Assembly (NCBI RefSeq): GCF_018139485.1
Contig: NZ_JAGSNF010000008.1
Coordinates: 62,001-126,000, forward strand
Direction: 5' to 3'
Origin: Phycicoccus avicenniae
GTDB taxonomy: Bacteria; Actinomycetota; Actinomycetes; Actinomycetales; Dermatophilaceae
Length of the DNA: 64,000 nt
This document shows positions 17,374 to 24,999 of the stretch, piece after piece; position 1 is the stretch's first letter; each line of letters starts with the position of its first letter. The notes beneath the pieces were generated by a model. The model saw nothing but the letters and a program-made list of their open reading frames with translations, was not told where the DNA came from and searched no databases. Position numbers and translations under genes: made by a program.

Positions 17374-18896
17374 ACGAACACCTCCCCCATCCGGTGCGAG
17401 AAGGACTCCAGCGCCCCGAGGTTGCGCACGACCTCGACGTGGTCGCAGTGCTCCTCGTACAGCGGCAGGTCGCAGCGACCCAGCCCCCACGAGTACCGCG
17501 GCTCCGGGGTGAGCCACACGACGTGCCGGGCCCGTCGCGCGATCTCGGCGAACGCCCCGAGCCCCGGGTCCTTCCCGTTCCCCCGGCCGTCGCCGATGAC
17601 GACGACAGTCGTCCGCCTCGTCACCGCCCCGCCGAACTCCTCGAGGAACTGCCGGAAGGAGGACCCGTAGTCGCTGTCGGCGTCGACGTCGACGACGCCA
17701 CCGTCCCCCTGCCCGGCCATGACGGTCGCGAGCGCCTGCTGGACGTGGTGGTCGGCGAAGAGGTCGCTGATCTCGACGACCTCGTCGACGAACGCGAACG
17801 AGCGCACCTTCGAGGCGACCGACTGCAGGCCGTGGACGAGGTGCAGGGCGAACCCCGACGTCGCCCGGACGGACAGCGACACGTCGCACAGGACGAGCAG
17901 CTGCGGCCGGTCCTCCTTCTTCGACACGAGGACCGGCCGGAAGGGAACCCCGTCGTAGCGCATGTTCGAGCGCATCGTCCGGCGCGAGTCGATGACCCCG
18001 CGCCCCGCGACGTGCCGCCGCGGCCGGGGCGCCCCGCGCAGCGCCCGCAGCAGCCGGCGCACCGACTCCTCGAACGCGAGCCGGTCCGACTCCGCGAGCA
18101 CCTCGGCGCGGGCGACGTCGACCTCCCGCTCCTCGACCTCCGCCTCGGCGGACATCAGCTGCTCGAGGTGCCGCTTGATCTGCTCCGGCAGCCCGGCGAG
18201 CAGCGGCGCCAGCTGCTCGCGCAGCGCCGCGACGTCCGGGTCGGCGAGCACCCCCTCGAGCTCGTCGTCCGGCTCGCCGAGCCAGGACAGCAGGGCGAGC
18301 TCCTCGGCGACGGTCAGCTCGACGTCGAGCTCGGTCCCCCGGGCCTCGGTGAGCGTGCCCGGGGTCCCGGGGTTGTGCAGCCGCGACGTCGACACCTGCA
18401 CCCGCGCCGCCTCGCCCTGCGGGGTCACCCCGTCCTTGGACAGCACGACCTCGTCGGTCATCGCCGCCATGTCGAGCTTGTTCGCCTCCTGGTGCAGGTT
18501 GTACTGCTGCGCGAGGTCCTCGGGCCGGAAGTACTCGCGGATGTCCTGCGGCGCGCCGTGGCTGTGTCCCTGCTGCGGGGTGTCGGACAGCTCGTCGCTG
18601 ATCGTCAGCCCGGTCAGCTCGCCGTCGTCGGACAGGTCGTCGTGGGCGTGCCCGTGCCCCTCCTCGTCCGGCACGACCTGACGCAGCCGGAAGAACCGGT
18701 CGAAGACGGCGTCGAAGACCTCCTGGTCACGCCGGTCCTTCACGAGCGTGACGGCGAGCGCCGAGCGCAGCACCTCGCGCTCGCCCATGATCCCGACCTG
18801 GGACGCGGCCTCGAGGGCGTCGACGGCCTCGGCGACCGACACCCGCATCCCGTGCAGCCGCAGGAAGCGGATGAAGCGGTGCAGCGCGCTCTCCAC
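17370..18896 (-). CDS. CoxE-type VWA domain protein
   Basis: The protein has 508 residues starting at GTG, 10 bases after the MoxR gene. The C-terminal von Willebrand factor A domain has the MIDAS sequence LLVLCDVSLSVRA (DxSxS) near residue 340 and VVVIGDGRGNGKDP near 435. The N-terminal half is helical and acidic and has two histidine clusters, GHGHAHDD near residue 73 and QGHSHGAP near 104. VWA/MoxR pairs (CoxE/CoxD, CbbO/CbbQ, NorD/NorQ) remodel or insert metal into partner enzymes. Here the partner is most likely the adjacent alcohol dehydrogenase; this is inference from context. Confidence 0.88.
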   Translation of the reverse strand: MESALHRFIRFLRLHGMRVSVAEAVDALEAASQVGIMGEREVLRSALAVTLVKDRRDQEVFDAVFDRFFRLRQVVPDEEGHGHAHDDLSDDGELTGLTISDELSDTPQQGHSHGAPQDIREYFRPEDLAQQYNLHQEANKLDMAAMTDEVVLSKDGVTPQGEAARVQVSTSRLHNPGTPGTLTEARGTELDVELTVAEELALLSWLGEPDDELEGVLADPDVAALREQLAPLLAGLPEQIKRHLEQLMSAEAEVEEREVDVARAEVLAESDRLAFEESVRRLLRALRGAPRPRRHVAGRGVIDSRRTMRSNMRYDGVPFRPVLVSKKEDRPQLLVLCDVSLSVRATSGFALHLVHGLQSVASKVRSFAFVDEVVEISDLFADHHVQQALATVMAGQGDGGVVDVDADSDYGSSFRQFLEEFGGAVTRRTTVVVIGDGRGNGKDPGLGAFAEIARRARHVVWLTPEPRYSWGLGRCDLPLYEEHCDHVEVVRNLGALESFSHRMGEVFV

Positions 18897-18906
18897 GTCG
18901 GCCTCC

Positions 18907-20169
18907 TCAGAGCGGCCGCTTCCGGGCGCCCCCCGGACGGAACGAGCGGGAGCCCTGCCCCGGCGTCACCGTCCGCGGCCGGCCCGAGGCGGCGCTCGGC
19001 GACCCGTAGTACTGCTCGTCGTGCCGTCCGGGCGCGTCCTTGCCCGCCCGCACGTCCCGCCCGTCACCGGCGTCCGGCGCCGGACGCGGTGGTGCCGAGG
19101 CGGGGACCGGGGCGGACGTCGGGCCCGCCGGCGTCTCGGGGGCGCCGTGCCCGTGACCATGGCCGTGCCCGTGGCCGTGGCCCCGCTCCCCCGGGACGGT
19201 CGCGTTCGGGTCGACCAGCCGCGGCAGCTCCCGGGTGGCGATCCCGAGGTCGCGCTCGTACTTCGTCACGACGTTGAGCGTCTCGGCGAGGACCGGCGCG
19301 GACAGCTCGGTGACCCCGAGGACGGCGAGCGTGCGGGCCCAGTCGATCGTCTCCGAGATGCTCGGCGCCTTCCGCAGCTCGAGCTCGCGCAGCCCGCGGA
19401 CCACCCCGACGAGCTGCTCGGCGAGGGCGTCGGCGAGCCCGGTGTCCTTGGAGCGGATGATCTCGAGCTCACGGTCGGCGGCCGGGTAGTCGAGGAAGAG
19501 GTGGAGGCAGCGCCGCTTGAGCGCCGCCGACAGGTCACGGGTGTTGTTCGAGGTGAGGACGACGAGCGGGTGGTGCTCGGCGGTGAAGGTCCCGACCTCC
19601 GGGACGGAGACCTGGAACTCGGCGAGCAGCTCGAGGAAGACGGCCTCGAGCGCCTCGTCGGCCCGGTCCACCTCGTCGATGAGCAGGACGACCGGCTCCG
19701 GCGAGGTCAGGGCCTCCAGGAGGGGACGCGGGACGAGGAACCGCTCGGAGAAGAAGACGCTGTCCTGGGCCGCGATCCGCTCGACGGCCGACGAGATGTC
19801 CGGGGCGTCCTGCACGACCTGCCCGATCTTGTCCCGGAGCATCTGGGTGTAGAGCAGCTGCTTGCCGTAGTCCCACTCGTAGAGGGCCTTGGTCTCGTCC
19901 TGGCCCTCGTAGCACTGCAGCCGCAGCAGCCGGCGCCCGGTCGCCGCGGCGACGCTCTGGGCGAGCTGGGTCTTGCCGACCCCCGCAGGGCCCTCGAGGA
20001 GCAGCGGCTTGCCGAGGGCGGACTGCAGGAACGCCGTCGTCGCCAGACGGTCGTCGGTGAGGTAGCCGACCCCCCGCAGCCGTTCGCGGGCGTCCTCGAC
20101 GCTCGCGAAGGTGATCCCGTCGGCCCCGGTCGGGTCGACGTCGGTCTCGGGCAGCGGCTCGCTCGTCAC
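18907..20169 (-). CDS. MoxR-family AAA+ ATPase with Gly-His repeat
   Basis: The protein has 420 residues from GTG 20169, preceded by GGAGG. Walker A is LEGPAGVGKTQLA near residue 59, Walker B VVLLIDEVDRAD near 162, and sensor region LTSNNTRDLS near 208. After the ATPase domain (about 20-310) a Pro/Gly-rich tail begins with six consecutive Gly-His pairs, reminiscent of nickel or zinc chaperone tails such as HypB and SlyD. It is followed 10 bases on by its VWA partner. The expected role is ATP-driven maturation of the Mdo-type dehydrogenase upstream. Confidence 0.9.
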   Translation of the reverse strand: MTSEPLPETDVDPTGADGITFASVEDARERLRGVGYLTDDRLATTAFLQSALGKPLLLEGPAGVGKTQLAQSVAAATGRRLLRLQCYEGQDETKALYEWDYGKQLLYTQMLRDKIGQVVQDAPDISSAVERIAAQDSVFFSERFLVPRPLLEALTSPEPVVLLIDEVDRADEALEAVFLELLAEFQVSVPEVGTFTAEHHPLVVLTSNNTRDLSAALKRRCLHLFLDYPAADRELEIIRSKDTGLADALAEQLVGVVRGLRELELRKAPSISETIDWARTLAVLGVTELSAPVLAETLNVVTKYERDLGIATRELPRLVDPNATVPGERGHGHGHGHGHGHGAPETPAGPTSAPVPASAPPRPAPDAGDGRDVRAGKDAPGRHDEQYYGSPSAASGRPRTVTPGQGSRSFRPGGARKRPL

Positions 20170-20205
20170 GTGGGTCCTCCAGCTTCGTCGGTGGTGGCCG
20201 TGGTG

Positions 20206-20249
20206 CCGGTGCCGCCCGGCAGCGTCGTCGCGCGGCCGGGCGGCACCGG
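20206..20249 (-). terminator. Intercistronic hairpin between mdo and moxR
   Basis: A perfect 15-bp stem (20206-20220 with 20235-20249) with a 14-base loop lies just after the mdo stop. It could attenuate transcription into moxR-vwa-mftM and stabilise the mdo message. Confidence 0.65.
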
Positions 20250-20253
20250 GGTC

Positions 20254-21546
20254 TCAGGACAGGAGGTCGTCGAGGTCGCCGTTCATGCAGTGCTCGACCA
20301 CGGGACGCACCGTCTCGAAGGTGCACTCCTTGGCGTTGCCCGGGGTGCAGGCGTCGCCGAGGACGTGGTTGGTGATGCGGTCGACGTCGTCGGCGTCGCC
20401 GGTGATCGTCTTCGCGTTCTCGTAGAACTTCGTCGGGCCCTGGCCGAGCCGGTTCTTCGAGTAGCTGTCCGCGGTGACGTCGACGAACCGCTCGGTGATG
20501 CCCACGTCGCGCAGCAGCCGGATGGCGGCCTCGAGAGCGGCGTCGGCGGCCTGGACGTCGGTCATCCCGTAGGTGTCGACACCCATCGCCTCGGCCATCT
20601 CGGCGAACCGCTTGTACTGGGTCGGCATGTTGAACGCCCACACCCGCGGCAGCGCGATCGCGTTGTTCAGCCCGTGGTGGGTGTCGTAGAACGCCGACAC
20701 CGCGTGGCTGATCGAGTGGATGATCCCGAGCCCGCCGGAGTTGAACGCCTGGGCGGCGATGTACTGGGCGTACATCATCCCCTCGCGGCCGGCGAGGTCC
20801 TGACCGTTCCACACGGCCTGGCGCAGGTTCTCCGCGGTGAGCTTGACCGCCCGCAGGGCGTTGCCCAGCGACGGCTCGAAGTTGAGCCGGGAGACGTACG
20901 GCTCGCTCGCGTGGGCGAGGACGTCGAAGCCGCACTGGGCGGTGTAGTCGATCGGGCAGTCGTAGTAGAGCACCGGGTCGTCGATGGCGAGCGTCGTCAC
21001 CGACGCGTCGTCGAAGGCGACGTACTTGTGCGGGTTGTCCGGGTCGGTCGTGGTGTCCGTGATGACGTACGCCCACGACGTCTCCGACCCGGTGCCGGCC
21101 GTCGTCGACACCGCGATGTGCGGCGGGTTCTTCGGGTTCTCGGACTTGTTGAACCCCTCGAACTCGTTGACGTTGCGACCGTCGTGGGCGACCGCGACCC
21201 GGGCGCCCTTGCAGGCGTCGTGCGAGCTGCCGCCGCCGATGGAGACGAAGGAGTCGCACTCGTTGTCCTGGTACAGCCCCACGGCGTCCATGACGTTGTA
21301 GTCCTTGGGGTTGGACTCGACCTTGTCGTACACGACGACCTCGAGGCCGTGGTACTTCATCGACTCCACGATCTTGTGGACGATGTCGGTCCCCCGGAGG
21401 CCGGAGGTCATGACGAGCGTCTTGCGGAAGCCCAGCTTGAGGGCCTCCGGTCCGATCATCTCGTGCGCGCCGGGGCCCATGAGGGCCCGCGGGAAGGGGT
21501 GGAACTCCTTGATGGGGAACGGTTTGAGCAGCTCGTCGACCTGCAT
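20254..21546 (-). CDS. mdo: NDMA-dependent methanol dehydrogenase (Mdo/Mno type)
   Basis: The protein has 430 residues from ATG 21546, preceded by GGAGG. Its sequence is close to actinobacterial methanol:NDMA oxidoreductases: FPIKEFHPFPRALMG, VYDKVESNPKDYNVMDA, SIGGGSSHDACKGARV, STTAGTGSETSWAYVITD, and the metal-site region GIIHSISHAVSAFYDTHHG. The reaction is oxidation of methanol or short alcohols to aldehydes with a tightly bound nicotinamide that is re-oxidised by an external acceptor; NDMA is the artificial acceptor and mycofactocin the physiological one. The divergent mft genes support this. A frame extension to 21816 is rejected. It is the first gene of mdo-moxR-vwa-mftM. Confidence 0.93.
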   Translation of the reverse strand: MQVDELLKPFPIKEFHPFPRALMGPGAHEMIGPEALKLGFRKTLVMTSGLRGTDIVHKIVESMKYHGLEVVVYDKVESNPKDYNVMDAVGLYQDNECDSFVSIGGGSSHDACKGARVAVAHDGRNVNEFEGFNKSENPKNPPHIAVSTTAGTGSETSWAYVITDTTTDPDNPHKYVAFDDASVTTLAIDDPVLYYDCPIDYTAQCGFDVLAHASEPYVSRLNFEPSLGNALRAVKLTAENLRQAVWNGQDLAGREGMMYAQYIAAQAFNSGGLGIIHSISHAVSAFYDTHHGLNNAIALPRVWAFNMPTQYKRFAEMAEAMGVDTYGMTDVQAADAALEAAIRLLRDVGITERFVDVTADSYSKNRLGQGPTKFYENAKTITGDADDVDRITNHVLGDACTPGNAKECTFETVRPVVEHCMNGDLDDLLS

Positions 21547-21840
21547 GGAACATCCTCCTCGTTGAGGCACGTCGTGGCCAGCGCCCCCGACGCTAGGGAG
21601 CGCCGTGCCCCGTGCCCAGACGAGGCCCGGGAAACCGCCCGCCCCGCCCGGCGGTCGCCCCCGCCTCGGACGGTGGGCCTCCCCCGCCGACCGGGTAGGC
21701 GTCCGCCTCACCCCTGCCCGGTCCGGCAGGCCGGGCCCGTCGTCTCGGGGGTGGGGGCGCGACGCCGGTGTTCCTAGCGTGTGAGCGAGGTGCCCGCGCG
21801 TACCCGCCGACACCACCGACGACGCTGGGAAGGAGCCGAC
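21547..21840. promoter_or_regulatory. Divergent mdo / mftA control region
   Basis: No gene is seen in these 294 bases. The same octamer CCTAGCGT occurs once facing mftA (21773-21780, + strand) and once facing mdo (21590-21597, - strand). Each contains the -10-like TAGCGT, placed 60 and 43 bases from the start codons. Upstream of the mdo copy is a tandem GGGCACG repeat, and near the middle lies the dyad ACCGCC-12-GGCGGT. No mftR gene or recognisable TetR operator is present. mftA has a strong Shine-Dalgarno (GGAAGGAG). Confidence 0.5.
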
Positions 21841-21957
21841 ATGACACCCGAGGAGACCACCGAGGCCACCGAGGTCGCCGAGACGGAGCAGGAGGACCTG
21901 CTCGCGGACGCTCTCGTCGAGGACGTGTCCATCGACGGCATGTGCGGCGTCTACTGA
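21841..21957 (+). CDS. mftA: Mycofactocin precursor peptide MftA
   Basis: A 38-residue ribosomal peptide with an acidic leader (MTPEETTEATEVAETEQEDL) and the invariant C-terminus IDGMCGVY. The last two residues, Val-Tyr, are the part that becomes the cofactor: MftC oxidatively decarboxylates the Tyr and cross-links it to Val. The gene is preceded by GGAAGGAG at good spacing and starts the mft operon divergently from mdo. It is too short for most gene finders. Confidence 0.96.
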   Translation: MTPEETTEATEVAETEQEDLLADALVEDVSIDGMCGVY

Positions 21958-21967
21958 GGCGCCCGGC

Positions 21968-22231
21968 GTGCTCGAGCAGTCCTGGGAGCTGAACGGCTCG
22001 GTGGCGATCCGCCCCGAGCCGTTCGGCGCCCTGCTCTACGACTTCACCACCCGCCGGCTCACCTTCCTCAAGGACCCGCGCCTCGTCGCGGTCGTCGAGG
22101 GACTGCGCGACGCCCCGACCGTGGGCGACGCGCTCACGGCCGCCGGCGTCGCCGAGGGCGAGCGCCCCGGCTTCGACGCCGCGCTGCGCCGCCTCGCCGA
22201 GCAGCGGATGATCACGAGGAGGACCGCATGA
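21968..22231 (+). CDS. mftB: Mycofactocin chaperone MftB (RiPP recognition element)
   Basis: The 87-residue protein starts at GTG 21968, 10 bases after mftA. It has the PqqD-like recognition-element fold pattern: SVAIRPEPFGALLYDFTTRR followed by a helical C-terminus. MftB binds the MftA leader and delivers it to the radical SAM enzyme MftC. Its stop overlaps the mftC ATG by 4 bases. Length and order match the family. Confidence 0.93.
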   Translation: MLEQSWELNGSVAIRPEPFGALLYDFTTRRLTFLKDPRLVAVVEGLRDAPTVGDALTAAGVAEGERPGFDAALRRLAEQRMITRRTA

Positions 22232-23463
22232 CCCTCGCCCCCGAGCGGCCCGCGACGACGCCCGCCACCGGCACCCGGCTCGTCGACCACTTCGAGCACG
22301 GTCTCGACGCCCCGATCTGCCTCACCTGGGAGCTGACGTACGCCTGCAACCTCGCGTGCGTCCACTGCCTGTCCAGCTCCGGGCGTCGCGACCCCGACGA
22401 GCTGACGACGCAGGAGTGCTTCGACCTCATCGACGAGTTCGAGGCGATGAAGGTCTTCTACGTCAACATCGGCGGCGGGGAGCCGACCGTCCGCCCGGAC
22501 TTCTGGGAGATCGTCGACTACGCCGTCGCCCACCACGTCGGGGTGAAGTTCTCGACGAACGGGTTCCGGATCACCCCGGAGAAGGCGGCGCGGCTCGCCG
22601 CGACGGACTACGTCGACGTGCAGGTCTCCCTCGACGGGGCGACGGCCGAGGTCAACGACCCGATCCGCGGCGCCGGCACGTACGACGCGGCCCTGCGGGC
22701 GCTGGCCAACCTGCGCGACGCGGGGATGACCGACACGAAGCTCTCGGTGGTCTGCACCCGCGAGAACATCCCGCAGCTCGACCGGTTCAAGGAGATCGCC
22801 GACGAGTACGGCGCGACGCTGCGGCTGACCCGGCTGCGCCCCGCCGGCCGGGGCGCGGACGTGTGGCAGGACCTGCACCCCCTCCCCGAGCAGCAGCGCG
22901 AGCTCTACGACTGGCTCGTCGCGCACGGCGACGGCGTCCTCACCGGCGACTCCTTCTTCCACCTCGCGGCCTACGGCGACGCCCTCCCGGGCCTCAACCT
23001 CTGCGGGGCCGGCCGGGTGGTCTGCCTCGTCGACCCCGTCGGCGAGGTGTACGCGTGCCCGTTCGCGATCCACGACCGCTTCAAGGCGGGGTCCGTCCGC
23101 GACGCCGGGTTCGCGGCGGTGTGGCGCGACGCCCCGCTCTTCGCCGACCTCCGCTCCCCGCAGACCGGGGGCGCCTGCACGCGGTGCTCGGCGTACGACG
23201 CGTGCCGCGGCGGCTGCATGGCGGCGAAGTTCTTCACCGGCCTCCCGCTCGACGGTCCCGACCCCGAGTGCGTCAAGGGCAACGCCGCGGACGCCCTCGC
23301 CGCCGTCGAGGCGGGCACCCGCCCGTCGCCGTCGCAGGACCACAGCCACCGGGGCACCGTGCGGAACGCGCCGGTCCCGGTGTCCATCGGCCGTCGCCCC
23401 CCGGCGAGCCCGTGCGACGAGAGCCCCGTCGGGTCCTCCCGCGACGTCCCGGCCCTCCCCTGA
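22228..23463 (+). CDS. mftC: Mycofactocin radical SAM maturase MftC
   Basis: A 411-residue radical SAM/SPASM enzyme that acts on the MftA C-terminus, first decarboxylating Tyr and then forming a Val-Tyr carbon-carbon bond. The SAM cluster motif is Cys40-x3-Cys44-x2-Cys47 (YACNLACVHC). The glycine-rich NIGGGEPTVRPDF follows. SPASM cysteines lie in NLCGAGRVVCLVDPVGEVYACPF-type sequence near 255-275 and in the C-terminal CTRCSAYDACRGGCMAAKF. The last 45 residues are a low-complexity tail beyond the usual end. It overlaps mftB and is 4 bases before mftE. Confidence 0.96.
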   Translation: MTLAPERPATTPATGTRLVDHFEHGLDAPICLTWELTYACNLACVHCLSSSGRRDPDELTTQECFDLIDEFEAMKVFYVNIGGGEPTVRPDFWEIVDYAVAHHVGVKFSTNGFRITPEKAARLAATDYVDVQVSLDGATAEVNDPIRGAGTYDAALRALANLRDAGMTDTKLSVVCTRENIPQLDRFKEIADEYGATLRLTRLRPAGRGADVWQDLHPLPEQQRELYDWLVAHGDGVLTGDSFFHLAAYGDALPGLNLCGAGRVVCLVDPVGEVYACPFAIHDRFKAGSVRDAGFAAVWRDAPLFADLRSPQTGGACTRCSAYDACRGGCMAAKFFTGLPLDGPDPECVKGNAADALAAVEAGTRPSPSQDHSHRGTVRNAPVPVSIGRRPPASPCDESPVGSSRDVPALP

Positions 23464-23467
23464 GCCC

Positions 23468-24196
23468 GTGGACCTCGGCCGCCGGACCTCGCCGTCCGTG
23501 CCGGACGCGGTGACCATGCTCGTCCCGCTCGGTGCGGTGGAGCAGCACGGTCCGCACCTGCCGCTCGACACGGACACGACCGTGGCCGAGGCGGTCTGTC
23601 GCGGGGTCGCCGCGCGGCTCTCCGCCGACGGCCGCCCGGTGCTCGTCGCGCCGCCGATGCCCTACGGCGCGAGCGGGGAGCACGAGGGCTTCCCGGGCAC
23701 CGTGTCGATCGGGACCGAGGCGCTGCGGACCGTCGTCGTCGAGCTCGTCCGCTCGGCCCGTCGCTGGTGCGGCCCGGTCGTCCTCGTCACCGGGCACGGG
23801 GGCAACGCGGACGCGGTGTCCGCCGCCGTCCGCCGGCTCCGCTACGAGGGACACGACGTCGCCTGGACCTCGTGCGCCGAGCCGGGCTGGGACGCGCACG
23901 CCGGTCGGGCGGAGACCTCGCTCCTGCTCACCCTGCGTCCCGAGGACGTCGACACCGACGCCGCGGTCGCCGGGCCCGACGCCCCGGTCGGCGACCTCCT
24001 GCCCGCGCTCCGGGCGGGGGGCGTACGAGCGGTCTCCCCGTCGGGGGTCCTCGGCGACCCCGCGGGCGCCGGGGCGAGCGAGGGACGGGAGCATCTCCGT
24101 CGGGTCGTCGACCGGGTCCACGGCCAGGTGACGGCGGGCGTCGCCGACGAGTACGGCCGCCTGGAGCGTCCGGTGCCCGCGGGGGCCCCGCGGTGA
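23468..24196 (+). CDS. mftE: Mycofactocin peptidase MftE (creatininase family)
   Basis: The protein has 242 residues from GTG 23468. MftE cleaves the modified MftA to release the Val-Tyr-derived dipeptide AHDP. The creatininase-family metal site is visible: VPLGAVEQHGPHLPLDTDT near residues 19-37, the GEHEGFPGTVSIG segment, and LVTGHGGNADAV near 106. Metal ligands are Glu, His, Asp and His in these motifs. It overlaps the SDR start by 4 bases. Confidence 0.93.
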   Translation: MDLGRRTSPSVPDAVTMLVPLGAVEQHGPHLPLDTDTTVAEAVCRGVAARLSADGRPVLVAPPMPYGASGEHEGFPGTVSIGTEALRTVVVELVRSARRWCGPVVLVTGHGGNADAVSAAVRRLRYEGHDVAWTSCAEPGWDAHAGRAETSLLLTLRPEDVDTDAAVAGPDAPVGDLLPALRAGGVRAVSPSGVLGDPAGAGASEGREHLRRVVDRVHGQVTAGVADEYGRLERPVPAGAPR

Positions 24197-24999
24197 CCGC
24201 CGTCCGGGCCACCCCGGCAGGCCCCGCCGCGGGCCGCGTCGCCGTCGTCGGCGGCGGGGCCCGCGGGATCGGCGCCGCCCTCGTGCGGATGCTCGTCGCC
24301 TCCGGGCACACGGTCGAGGTGCTCGACGCCGTCGACGGCGACACGCTCGGCTACCCCCACGCCGCGGCGGCCGACGTCGCCGTGCTCGAGGGGGACGGCG
24401 TGCGGTGCCATGCCGTCGACCTGCGTGACGCGGACGCCACCCGGGCCGCCGTCGACGACGTCGCCGCCCGGCACGGCCGGCTCGACGTCGCCGCCTCCAC
24501 CGCCTCGGTCATCGTCGGGGGCACCCCGCTCTGGGAGACCCCGCCGGAGGTCCGCGACGCCCTCCTGGCCGCCGACGCCGCGACGGCGTGGAACCTCGCA
24601 GCCGCCGCCGTCCCCCACCTGCTGCACCGCCCCGCGCACGACCGACCCACCGTCGCCGTCCTCACCTCCGTCGCCGGCGAGCGCGGGCTCTACGGGCTGT
24701 CGGCGTACGTCGTCGCGAAGCACGCCGCCGTCGGGGTCGTCCGGGCGCTCGCCGCCGACCTCGTCGGCACGGCCGTCACGGCCGTCGGCGTCGCCCCGGG
24801 CGCCACCGACACGAGGATGCTCCGAGCGACCGCCGACCTCTACGGCCTCGACGACGTTGCCCCGCTCGCGGAGGACCAGCAGGGCCGGACCCCGATGACG
24901 CCGGACGAGGTCGCCGCCGTCGCCCTGCACGCCTGCACGGCAGGACGGGTCCTGCACGGCAGCGTGCTCGCCGCCGACGGGGGGTTCGGCCGTGTCTGA
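24193..24999 (+). CDS. Mycofactocin-associated SDR oxidoreductase
   Basis: The protein has 268 residues from GTG 24193 (GTGA overlap with mftE). Cofactor motif VAVVGGGARGIGAALV lies near residue 16, the active-site Ser is in LTSVAGERGLYGLS and Tyr-x3-Lys is SAYVVAKHAAVG; the C-terminus GSVLAADGGFGRV is SDR-typical. Mycofactocin clusters often include SDRs whose bound NADH is recycled by the cofactor, but the reaction of this one is unknown. The segment corresponding to the usual NNAG reads ASTASV, a noticeable deviation. It overlaps mftF by 8 bases. Confidence 0.88.
   Translation: MTAVRATPAGPAAGRVAVVGGGARGIGAALVRMLVASGHTVEVLDAVDGDTLGYPHAAAADVAVLEGDGVRCHAVDLRDADATRAAVDDVAARHGRLDVAASTASVIVGGTPLWETPPEVRDALLAADAATAWNLAAAAVPHLLHRPAHDRPTVAVLTSVAGERGLYGLSAYVVAKHAAVGVVRALAADLVGTAVTAVGVAPGATDTRMLRATADLYGLDDVAPLAEDQQGRTPMTPDEVAAVALHACTAGRVLHGSVLAADGGFGRV

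Noticed and set aside
19146-19185. Gly-His codon repeat as a possible tandem DNA repeat or sequencing artefact
   Set aside because: The codons vary (GGC/GGG/GGT and CAC/CAT), so the repeat is maintained at protein level rather than being a simple DNA repeat.
21600-21770. Possible small gene or TetR (MftR) operator between mdo and mftA
   Set aside because: No frame with family similarity and only a weak GC-rich dyad (ACCGCC-12-GGCGGT), which could arise by chance.
18748-21777. 1009-codon plus-strand frame opposite moxR and mdo
   Set aside because: Antisense to two strongly identified genes and lacking domain similarity.
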